Assembly: GCF_013408565.1 (NCBI RefSeq)
Contig: NZ_JACBZX010000001.1
Coordinates: 248,001 to 312,000 of the forward strand
Source of the DNA: Janibacter alkaliphilus
GTDB taxonomy: Bacteria > Actinomycetota > Actinomycetes > Actinomycetales > Dermatophilaceae
Length of the DNA: 64,000 nt
Direction of reading: 5' to 3'
Below are positions 36,574-43,755 of the stretch, piece by piece; the stretch's first letter is position 1, and the number at the start of each line of letters is the position of its first letter. The notes beneath the pieces are model-generated. The model was given only the letters and a program-made list of their open reading frames with translations, did no database searches and was not told the DNA's origin. Both the position numbers and the translations under genes were made by a program.

Positions 36574-37721
36574 GCCGCTCCCCCGGCGGCCGCCCCCTTC
36601 GTCCGGCGGGTGCGGCGACGACGGCCGCGTCGGCCACCGGCGCTGCCGGTCGCGGCCGCGGCGACGTCCTCGGCGTCCTCGTCGCGGCGGCGGCGCACCA
36701 GCGCCAGGACGGCGTCGGTGACCAGGTCCGGGCGCTCCAGGGGCAGCAGGTGGCCGGCGCCGGCGACGACGATGTGCTCGGCGTCCGGCAGCGACTCGAC
36801 GAGCGAGGCGCTGTGCTGCGGCGGGGTGAGCTCGTCCTTGCTGCCGACGACCACGACCACCGGGACGCCGACCAGCCCGGGGAGGTTGGCGTGGATGTCC
36901 ACCTCGTCGAGCTGCGGCAGCAGCTCGCCGATGGTCTCCAGCGGGGTGGAGAAGATGACGTCGCTGACCCGCCGCAGCAGGGCCTGGTCGACGGTGCCGC
37001 CGAAGCCGTAGCGCTGCACCGCGCCCATCTCCAGGCTGCCGCCGACCCGGCGCATCCCGGTCCACACCTCGGCGCGGCGGGCGAGGTTGGTCAGCACGCC
37101 CGGGCCGAGGCGGACGACGGCCAGGTCGAGCACCTTGCCGAGGCCGAGCCGGACCAGGCCGGTGCCGCCGGCGCTGGTGGAGACGAGGGCGACCCCACGC
37201 ACCCGGGAGCGCACGAGGTCGGGGTAGTGACCGGCCAGGCTCATGATCGTCATGCCGCCCATGGAGTGCCCGACGAGCACCAGCGGCCCCTCGGGGGCGG
37301 CGGCGTCGATGACCGTGCGCAGGTCGCGGCCGAGCTGGTCGATGGTGCTGCGGTCGCGCTCGCCGATCCCGGACTGCCCGTGCCCGCGCTGGTCGTAGGT
37401 GACCACGCGATAGCCCTCGGCGACCAGGGCGTGCCGCTGGAAGCACCAGCCGGAGGCGTCCAGGCAGAAGCCGTGCGCGAGCACCAGGGTCGGGGCGCCC
37501 TCGGCGGGCTCGGTGGGCTCGTCGATCTCGACGTGCAGCACGGTGCCGTCGCTGGCCGCCGCGGTGAGGGTGCGGGTGGGCCGGCACTCCAGCAGGGGGA
37601 CGTCCTCGGGCAGGCGCGGGCGGCGGCTGTGCCTCACTCCGAGACCGGCGGCCCCGGCGGCGGCGGCCGCGACCCCGGCGGCCCCGGCGACCTGGGCGAC
37701 CCGCTTGCCGACGCCGGCCAT
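36570..37721 (-). CDS. Alpha/beta hydrolase
   Basis: 383 residues. N-terminal Ala/Gly-rich hydrophobic stretch (about 8-30) may be a signal anchor. The fold is clear: VLAHGFCLDASGWCFQRHAL (oxyanion HG), VTYDQRGHGQSG, nucleophile Ser in LVGHSMGGMTIM, Asp in VVGSKDELTPP, and His in VVAGAGHLLPLERP. The C-terminus is strongly basic (GGRRGRRRRTRRTKG). Substrate unknown. Its conserved place between alr and tsaE in actinobacteria and the overlaps on both sides (1 nt with alr, 4 nt with tsaE) suggest a fixed partner role in this operon, possibly with the envelope, but that is inference. Confidence 0.85.
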   Translation of the reverse strand: MAGVGKRVAQVAGAAGVAAAAAGAAGLGVRHSRRPRLPEDVPLLECRPTRTLTAAASDGTVLHVEIDEPTEPAEGAPTLVLAHGFCLDASGWCFQRHALVAEGYRVVTYDQRGHGQSGIGERDRSTIDQLGRDLRTVIDAAAPEGPLVLVGHSMGGMTIMSLAGHYPDLVRSRVRGVALVSTSAGGTGLVRLGLGKVLDLAVVRLGPGVLTNLARRAEVWTGMRRVGGSLEMGAVQRYGFGGTVDQALLRRVSDVIFSTPLETIGELLPQLDEVDIHANLPGLVGVPVVVVVGSKDELTPPQHSASLVESLPDAEHIVVAGAGHLLPLERPDLVTDAVLALVRRRRDEDAEDVAAAATGSAGGRRGRRRRTRRTKGAAAGGAA

Positions 37722-38929
37722 CAGCCGGCCTCGCCGAGGTAGCGGCGCGGCACCCGCGCCCCCAGCCGGGTGACGATCTCGTAGTTGATGGTGCCGGTGG
37801 CGGCCGCCCAGTCCTGCGCGGTGGGCTCGCCGTCGGCCTCGCGGCCGAGGATGACGACCTCGTCGCCGGCGGCGGCGTCGCTGCCGGGGCCGAGGTCGAG
37901 GACGACCTGGTCCATGCAGACCCGGCCGGCGACGTGCAGCCGCTGAGCGCCGAGGGCCATCGGGCCGACGTTGCCGCCGGCCCTGGGGATGCCGTCGGCG
38001 TAGCCCAGCGGCACCAGGCCGAGGCGGGTGGCCTGCGGGGTCGTGTACTCGTGACCGTAGGAGACCCCCTGCCCGGCGGGGGCGTCCTTGACGTTGACCA
38101 GCCGCGCGGTCAGGCGCATCGCCTCGGTGAGCCCGAAGTGCGGCGGCCCGCCGATGTCCGGGGTGGGGCTGAGCCCGTAGACGGCCAGCCCGGGGCGGAC
38201 CATGTCGAGGTGGGCGTCCGGGTTGGTCAGGGTGGCCGCGGAGTTGGCCAGGTGGCGGATCCGTGGCCGCAGCCCGGCCCGCTCGGCGTCGCCGATCGCC
38301 TCGAGGAAGGCCTCGCGCTGGCGCTGCACGGTGGGGTGGGCGGGCGCGTCGGCCCAGGCGAAGTGGGACCACATCCCCTCGACGTCGATGACCCCTTCGG
38401 CCTCCAGCCGGGCCGCCTGCAGGAACATCTCGGCGAGGTCCTCGCCCCAGGCGCCGCCGCGGCCGAGGCCGCTGTCGACCTTGATGTGGACCGTCGCGGT
38501 GCGCCCGGCGCGGCGTGCGCCGTCGGCGATGAGGTCGAGCGACCACGGGGTGCCGGCGGAGAGGATGAGGTCGGCGGCGACAGCCGGCTCCAGGTCGGCG
38601 CCGGGCGGGTAGAGCCAGGTGAGCAGCGGCGCGGTGATCCCGGCCGCGCGCGCGGCCAGGGCCTCGCTGAGCTGGGCGACGGCCAGGTGGGTGGCGCCCC
38701 CGGCGAGCGCGGCGCGGGCCACCGGGAGCAGCCCGTGGCCGTAGGCGTCGGCCTTGAGCACGGCCATGACGGCGGCGTCGCCGCTGAGCTCGTCGAGGCG
38801 CTCGACGTTGGCGCGGATGGCGGCCAGGTCGATGTCCGCCCAGCCGGTGAGGCTCTCGGTCGGCACGGGAGCCGCGCTCCCTTCCCGAGGGGTCGGCGAG
38901 GTCGTGGGAGTGATCTCGGGCTGCGACAT
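37721..38929 (-). CDS. alr: Alanine racemase
   Basis: 402 residues. PLP-binding Lys about 59 in MAVLKADAYGHG; second catalytic residue Tyr in QGVSYGHEY (about 285); HIKVDSGLGRGGAW, RPGLAVYGLSP and RVCMDQVVLDLG are also family marks. It makes D-alanine for peptidoglycan. An extra 25-residue Pro/Thr/Ser-rich leader precedes the WADIDLAAIRAN start of the barrel. It is first gene of the six-gene operon alr-hydrolase-tsaE-tsaB-rimI-tsaD. A TAGGAT box lies nine bases before the ATG on the minus strand. Confidence 0.95.
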   Translation of the reverse strand: MSQPEITPTTSPTPREGSAAPVPTESLTGWADIDLAAIRANVERLDELSGDAAVMAVLKADAYGHGLLPVARAALAGGATHLAVAQLSEALAARAAGITAPLLTWLYPPGADLEPAVAADLILSAGTPWSLDLIADGARRAGRTATVHIKVDSGLGRGGAWGEDLAEMFLQAARLEAEGVIDVEGMWSHFAWADAPAHPTVQRQREAFLEAIGDAERAGLRPRIRHLANSAATLTNPDAHLDMVRPGLAVYGLSPTPDIGGPPHFGLTEAMRLTARLVNVKDAPAGQGVSYGHEYTTPQATRLGLVPLGYADGIPRAGGNVGPMALGAQRLHVAGRVCMDQVVLDLGPGSDAAAGDEVVILGREADGEPTAQDWAAATGTINYEIVTRLGARVPRRYLGEAG

Positions 38930-39069
38930 GACCGCTCGATCCTATGCCGGGTGCGAGTCTGGCTGTGAGAGGCAGCGCCGCACGGCGGTGGCGTGCCCGG
39001 CGCCCCGAGTCCCCGGCGCACAGCGGCCTTGGTCGGTCGACGACGCAGAGCCTGACCTCTTGACCGAGC

Positions 39070-39106
39070 GTTTCCTGATTAATACTGTTTCCTGGTGACA
39101 GGAAAC
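39070..39106. promoter_or_regulatory. Operator of the AbiE-like toxin-antitoxin locus
   Basis: The 20-bp palindrome GTTTCCTGGTGACAGGAAAC lies at 39087-39106, with a further GTTTCCTG half-site at 39070-39077 and a degenerate GAGGAAAC at 39117-39124. The AT-rich TTAATACT between the sites looks like a -10 box. The GTG start of the first gene is in the centre of the palindrome. This suggests tight autoregulation by the winged-helix antitoxin. Confidence 0.7.
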
Positions 39107-40198
39107 GCCAGGAGTGAGGAAACATTGCTGCTGCGGTCCGCGGTCGACAGGCTGAAGACAGCACTTCCTCGCACATGGACCCTCGACCTCGATCTCGACC
39201 CTGGGCGAGACGGCACGGTGACAGCGGTCGCCCCAGACGCCCGGCTCACGATCAGGACACCCTCAGGAGCCAGCGCCACCTTCACCATCGAGGTGAAGCG
39301 CGCATCCCGAGGGAGCGTCCGAGGCGCGCTGGAACGGCTGCTCCTGCTGAGCGACGGACAGCCGGCACTCGTCATCACCGACTTCGCCAACCCTGCGCTT
39401 CGGAAGCAGTGCGAAGAGCTGGGAATCGGCTACGTCGACCTCACCGGCTGGGTCTTCATCAGGAACGACTCCGCCGGGATCTTCGTCCGCACGCAAGGAC
39501 CGGCGCGCCAGGCACCGCTCCCCGACGGACGAACCACCGCGACCAAGCGCCTGGACGGCCCCGGCGCGAGCAAGGTCGTCCGTGCCCTCTGGGACGTGAC
39601 GTCGACGACGGGGGTCAGGGAGCTTGCACAGAGGGCTGGCGTGAGCGCAGGAACGGTGACGAAGGTCCTTCCGGCTCTGGCGGCGTACGGCGCCGTGACC
39701 CGCCTTCGCGATGGCGGGGTCACGGACGTCGACCGGCGCCTTCTCATGGAGCGTTGGACTCTGGACTACAAGATCTACCGGACGAACCCGGAGGTCCTCT
39801 GGCGACTGGCGCCACGCGGCCCGGACCTCGCTTACGCCGATCTGCTGGCGACCGACCTCGGCAACGACCCGACGGGACGAACGATCGCCTACACAGGCTG
39901 GCTGGCGGCCACCGTCTCTCTGCCCGAGGGCAACTATCCGGTCGTCCCGAACACCCTCCTGTCCATCTACTCCGCTGATCCCGGTGCCCTTGGCGACGAC
40001 CTGGGGCTCAGGACAGCCTCGCCGCAGACTGCCAACGTCGTCCTCATCCGTCCTCGCGACGAGACACTCCTGACAGGGGTTCCGCTCCCCGTGCCAGAGC
40101 CCCAGATCATCGCGGATCTCATGACCATGGGTGGGCGGTACGACGAGCTCGCGACCCAGCTCAGCGAGGCTACGAGCGTCAGGACAGAGACACCGTGA
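39095..40198 (+). CDS. AbiEi-like antitoxin / winged-helix regulator with restriction-endonuclease-like N-domain
   Basis: 367 residues starting with a GTG inside its own operator; no ribosome-binding site, so probably leaderless. Residues about 25-135 resemble a PD-(D/E)xK fold (PDARLTI, TFTIEVK with Glu 66 and Lys 68, ALVITDFANPALRKQCEELGIGYVDLTGW). A winged helix follows at about 165-225 (GVRELAQRAGVSAGTVTKVLPALAAYGAVTRL). The rest is the C-terminal domain common to AbiEi-type regulators. Directly followed (4-nt overlap) by an AbiEii-type nucleotidyltransferase reading frame, it fits a type IV toxin-antitoxin pair. Codon use is visibly less GC-extreme than the neighbours, a sign of transfer. 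Confidence 0.75.
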   Translation: MTGNARSEETLLLRSAVDRLKTALPRTWTLDLDLDPGRDGTVTAVAPDARLTIRTPSGASATFTIEVKRASRGSVRGALERLLLLSDGQPALVITDFANPALRKQCEELGIGYVDLTGWVFIRNDSAGIFVRTQGPARQAPLPDGRTTATKRLDGPGASKVVRALWDVTSTTGVRELAQRAGVSAGTVTKVLPALAAYGAVTRLRDGGVTDVDRRLLMERWTLDYKIYRTNPEVLWRLAPRGPDLAYADLLATDLGNDPTGRTIAYTGWLAATVSLPEGNYPVVPNTLLSIYSADPGALGDDLGLRTASPQTANVVLIRPRDETLLTGVPLPVPEPQIIADLMTMGGRYDELATQLSEATSVRTETP

Positions 40199-41051
40199 CG
40201 CGTTCTCCTGACGAGTACATCGTCGCCAGACGCACCCTGCTCGACGCCCTCGACGTCCTCTCCGAGCACACGGAGGCGATGGTGCTCGTGGGTGCACAGG
40301 CGGTGTATCAACGCACCGGAGACGTGCCCGGCACAGGCATCCCGATGACCACTGACAGCGATCTGGCCATCGACGCGGACCTCCTGGCAGACGCACCGGA
40401 GATGTCGGGCCTGCTCACGGACGCTGGCTTCTCCGCAGCATCGCAGCCTGGTCACTGGATCAGCTCGCACGGTATCGGCCTCGACCTCATGGGCGTTCCT
40501 CATCAGGTACCGCGCGTGCTCGTCGATCTGCGGGCTTCACGGGGCACGACAGATCGGTTGCCCGGGTCACCCCCGGTCTGGAACCGTCGTTGGTCGACTG
40601 TTCCCACATGACGCTCGGGAGTCTGGAGGACACCGATCCACGCACAGCACGGATCAAGGTAGCTGGACCGGCAGCCTTGTTGACTGCCAAGGTCACCAAG
40701 CTCCGGGAACGCCACGCTGATCATCTCCGGAGGCCTGATCGGCCTTCGCGCCTCAAGCAGAAGGACGTGCTCGACTGCTACCGCCTCCTCGTCGCCATAC
40801 CGACGGAAGAGCTGGTCGAGGGGTTCGCCCGCCACAACCGCAGTGCCGAGGCACGGCAGGTGTCCAGGCACGCAGTCGACTTCCTTGTCCGTCAGAGCCG
40901 CCCCGGGGAGCACGCGCTCCTGACGGATCTGCTGTCCGAAGCCTTGCCCGGCGACCTCACGGCACCAGCAGCGTTCGGTGCCTTGGTGGAAGATCTCGAA
41001 GCGGCACTCACCAGCTCCGAGCGGCCCGGGCCCGGCCCGTCGGGCAGCTAA
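40195..41051 (+). pseudogene. AbiEii-type nucleotidyltransferase toxin, frameshifted
   Basis: The first frame (40195-40611) encodes TMVLVGAQAVYQR-like text and MTTDSDLAIDADLL, the Gly-x-x-Ala and (T)xDxDL motifs of the AbiEii nucleotidyltransferase fold, then derails. The homologous continuation (RRSAGF..HDRSVARVTPGLEPSLVD, GSLEDTD, KVAGPAALLTAKVTKLRERH) lies in a second frame that is open to the stop at 41051. The switch needs a net loss of one base, most simply in the ATGGGCG run near 40489-40500. Repaired, the protein would be about 285 residues. It could be an inactivated toxin kept with a working antitoxin, a phase-variable gene, or a sequencing error. Confidence 0.75.
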
Positions 41052-41093
41052 GGGCTGGAGGCTCAGCAGCTCGCGGAGGCGGTAGCTCCACGG

Positions 41094-41888
41094 TCACCCT
41101 CGGCGCCACTCGTAGGGGGTGGTCGTCGTCACCGCGACCAGCCCCGAGCGCTCCAGGACCGGCCGGGACGCGGGCGTGGAGTCGGAGTGGATCCAGCGGA
41201 TTCCCTGAGCCAGCGCCGAGCGGGCCCGGGCGGCGGTGAGCGCCCGGTAGATCCCGCGGTAGCGCCAGGTCGGCAGCGTGGCGCCACCCCAGACCCCGGC
41301 GACGCTGCTCCCGAGGACCGGTTCGAGACGACCGCTGCAGACCACCGCGCCGTCGCTCTCGGCCACCCACATCTCCAGGTCGCCCCGCCCGGATCGCACC
41401 CGGCCGACGATCTCGGCCTCGATCCGCTCGGCCTCCCGCGGCGGGGAGGCGAAGACCTCTGCGGCACAGCGCACGGCGGCCCGCACGTCACCCTCCCTGG
41501 TGACCTGCCGGATGCTCACCCCGTCGGGCGGGTCCGGGGCGTCCACCAGGGCTGCGGCGGCCCCGAGCATGACGACCTCCGGCTCCTGCGGCAGCAGCCC
41601 GTGAGCGCGCAGCGCCTCGTCCAGGCCGGGCGCGTCGTCGTGGCCGCGGGTCTTCCACTCGATCTGCTCGATCTGCGGGTCGGCGCGGTAGCGCTGCACC
41701 ACCTGCGCGACCAGGTCGCCGATGCCGGCGGCGTCGAGGCCGCCCAGGTCGCGGTAGGTGACGAAGCCTCGCTCCCCGCCGTACCACCCCATGAGCACCG
41801 GACCGACCCGCTCGACGCGGTCGGCCGAGGCCATCTCGCCCTCGCGCAAGGTCGCGTCGTAGAGCGCGCGCAGCTCCGCGGGCTCCAT
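41094..41888 (-). CDS. GNAT-family acetyltransferase
   Basis: 264 residues. ATG at 41888 is preferred because GGGGGGAG lies just upstream; a GTG at 41915 that overlaps the nnr stop is also in frame. The C-terminal half (about 130-262) has a GNAT core: VSIRQVTREGDVRAAVRCAAEVF, MWVAESDGAVVCSGRLEP, AGVWGGATLPTWRYRGIYRALTAARARSAL (acetyl-CoA loop), and PVLERSGLVAVTTTTPYEW. The N-terminal half looks like a degenerate second GNAT unit. Substrate unknown. It is downstream of nnr in the same transcript and convergent with the toxin remnant. Confidence 0.8.
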   Translation of the reverse strand: MEPAELRALYDATLREGEMASADRVERVGPVLMGWYGGERGFVTYRDLGGLDAAGIGDLVAQVVQRYRADPQIEQIEWKTRGHDDAPGLDEALRAHGLLPQEPEVVMLGAAAALVDAPDPPDGVSIRQVTREGDVRAAVRCAAEVFASPPREAERIEAEIVGRVRSGRGDLEMWVAESDGAVVCSGRLEPVLGSSVAGVWGGATLPTWRYRGIYRALTAARARSALAQGIRWIHSDSTPASRPVLERSGLVAVTTTTPYEWRRG

Positions 41889-41911
41889 CTGCTCCCCCCG
41901 CTCGTCCGGCG

Positions 41912-43384
41912 TCACCCGCGAGACTCGGCCAGCAGGCGGGCGACGGTCCGGGGGATCTGCTCGGCGACGCCGAGCGCCCGGACCGGGCCGCCGGGGTTGG
42001 CCTGCTCGGCGGCCCGCCCGTGGACGTGGGCGGCCAGCGCCCCGGCCAGCAGCGGCGGCAGCCCGGCGGCGAGCAGGGTGCCGGCGAGACCGGCGAGCAC
42101 GTCCCCGGCCCCGGCGGTGGCCAGCCAGGCGGGGGCGGCCGACTGCACGTGCACCGGGCCGCCCTCGGGGTCGATGACGAGCGTGGTGCCGCCCTTGAGC
42201 AGCACCGTGGCTCCGGAGGCCTCGGCCAGCGCACGAGCGTGCGCAACGGGGTCGGCGCGCACCTGCTCCCAGGTGACCTCGTCGCCGAGACGGGAGAGCA
42301 TCCGGGCGCACTCGCCGGCGTGCGGGGTCAGCAGGGTGGGGGCCTCACGGGGGGCGGTGAGCAGGTCGAGACCGCCGGCGTCGAGCAGCACCGGCTCGTC
42401 GCCGTCGAGCGCCTCCCGGGCCTGGCGCAGCTGGGCCGTCGCCCCCTTCGCCCGGGAACGCACGTCGAGACCGGGACCGATCGCCCACGCCTGGACGCGG
42501 CCGGCGCCGTGCACCGCCTCGGGGACGGCCGCGCGCACCAGCGCCTCCGGGGTGGGGGTGCCGACGTAGCGGACCATCCCGGCGCCGGCGCAGACCGCGG
42601 CGGTGACGCTCAGCAGCGCCGCCCCGGTGTAGCCCTCGCCACCGGCGAGGACCCCGAGGACGCCGCGGGAGTACTTGTCGTCGGCGGCGTCCGGGACCGG
42701 CCAGAGGGCGGCGACGTCGTCGTCGTCCAGCGCGGCGGCCACGGGTTCGCCGGCGCTGAGGTCGAGGCCGATGTCGATGACGGTGAGCAGCCCGCAGGCG
42801 GCCTCCGTCGGCGGCAGCAGGTGCACCGGCTTCGGCGCGGCGAAGGTGACCGACTCGTCCGCGAAGACCCCGCCGGGCGCGAGGTCACCACCGCTGACCG
42901 GCTGCCCGGACGGCGAGTCCACGGCGATGACATAGGCGTCCTCCGGGATCGCGGCGACCCACGAGACGGCCAAGTCGGGCAGCCCCGAGCGGCCGCCGAG
43001 CCCGACGAGGCCGTCGAGGACGACCTCGGCGTCGGCGATGACGTCGAGCGCGTCGGGGTCCTCCCCGGTGAGGATGCGGGCGCCCTTCTTGCGGGCCTTG
43101 CGGGCGGCCTCCGCCTGGGCGGCCTGCACCTCAGGGTCGCGGCAGACCGCGGCGGCGTCGTAGCCGCGCTTGGCCAGCCGGGAGATCGCCCAGAGCGCGT
43201 CGGCGCCGTTGTTGCCGGAGCCGACGAGCGCCACCACCCGTCGCGCGCCGCGCTCGTCCATCCGGGAACGGGTCACCGCCGCCAGCCCCTTGGCCGCGCG
43301 CTGCATGAGCGTGCCGTCGGTGAGCAGCTCTCCGGTGGCCTCCTCGGCCGCGCGGACGTCCTCGGTGCCGTATGCCTCGATCAC
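41912..43384 (-). CDS. nnr: Bifunctional NAD(P)H-hydrate epimerase / ADP-dependent hydrate dehydratase
   Basis: 490 residues, a fusion of two repair enzymes for damaged NAD(P)H. The N-terminal epimerase (about 1-215) has VVALVGSGNNGADALWAISRLAKRGYDAA, VVLDGLVGLGGRSGL and VIAVDSPSGQPVSGG. The C-terminal ribokinase-like dehydratase (about 230-485) has YSRGVLGVLAGGEGYTGAALLS, LLTPHAGECARML, VLLKGGTTLVIDP and the ATP-site WLATAGAGDVLAGLAG. GTG at 43384 lies seven bases after TAGCGT (43392-43397 minus strand), which would give it its own leaderless promoter inside the glmS-acpS transcript; acpS ends 10 nt before. Confidence 0.94.
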   Translation of the reverse strand: MIEAYGTEDVRAAEEATGELLTDGTLMQRAAKGLAAVTRSRMDERGARRVVALVGSGNNGADALWAISRLAKRGYDAAAVCRDPEVQAAQAEAARKARKKGARILTGEDPDALDVIADAEVVLDGLVGLGGRSGLPDLAVSWVAAIPEDAYVIAVDSPSGQPVSGGDLAPGGVFADESVTFAAPKPVHLLPPTEAACGLLTVIDIGLDLSAGEPVAAALDDDDVAALWPVPDAADDKYSRGVLGVLAGGEGYTGAALLSVTAAVCAGAGMVRYVGTPTPEALVRAAVPEAVHGAGRVQAWAIGPGLDVRSRAKGATAQLRQAREALDGDEPVLLDAGGLDLLTAPREAPTLLTPHAGECARMLSRLGDEVTWEQVRADPVAHARALAEASGATVLLKGGTTLVIDPEGGPVHVQSAAPAWLATAGAGDVLAGLAGTLLAAGLPPLLAGALAAHVHGRAAEQANPGGPVRALGVAEQIPRTVARLLAESRG

Positions 43385-43394
43385 CCGACCGACG

Positions 43395-43748
43395 CTACCG
43401 GGCCTCGAGCAGCACGATGGCCGTCGCGATCCCCCCGTCGTGGCTGATCGAGACGTGCCAGTGCGTGCCGCCGAGCGCCTCCGCGCGCAGCGCGCACGAG
43501 CCGGTGACGACGAGCTCCGGCTGACCGGACTCCAGGCGCACCACCTCGGCCTCCTGCCAGCGCAGGTCGCCGGGCGAGCCGAGCGCCTTGGCCACCGACT
43601 CCTTGACGGCGAAGCGGCCGGCGAGGTTGGTCAGCGGCAGGTCGCGCTCCCCCTCGGTGAACAGGCGCTCGCGCAGGCCCGGCGTGGACTCCAGCCGCTC
43701 GCCGAGGCGGGCGACGTCGCAGACGTCGATCCCCACCCCGACGATCAC
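43395..43748 (-). CDS. acpS: Holo-[acyl-carrier-protein] synthase
   Basis: 117 residues, normal AcpS size. MIVGVGIDVCDVARL with Asp 8, and FAVKESVAKAL with the catalytic Glu, are the two magnesium-binding motifs; HWHVSISHDGGIATAIVLLE closes the fold. It moves 4'-phosphopantetheine from CoA to acyl carrier protein. It lies 7 nt after glmS and 10 nt before nnr in one operon. Confidence 0.94.
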   Translation of the reverse strand: MIVGVGIDVCDVARLGERLESTPGLRERLFTEGERDLPLTNLAGRFAVKESVAKALGSPGDLRWQEAEVVRLESGQPELVVTGSCALRAEALGGTHWHVSISHDGGIATAIVLLEAR

Positions 43749-43755
43749 GGCCGGC

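Noticed and set aside
38930..39094. Additional small gene between alr and the toxin-antitoxin locus
   Set aside because: No reading frame with a start, ribosome-binding site and plausible composition; the stretch is promoter DNA for both sides.
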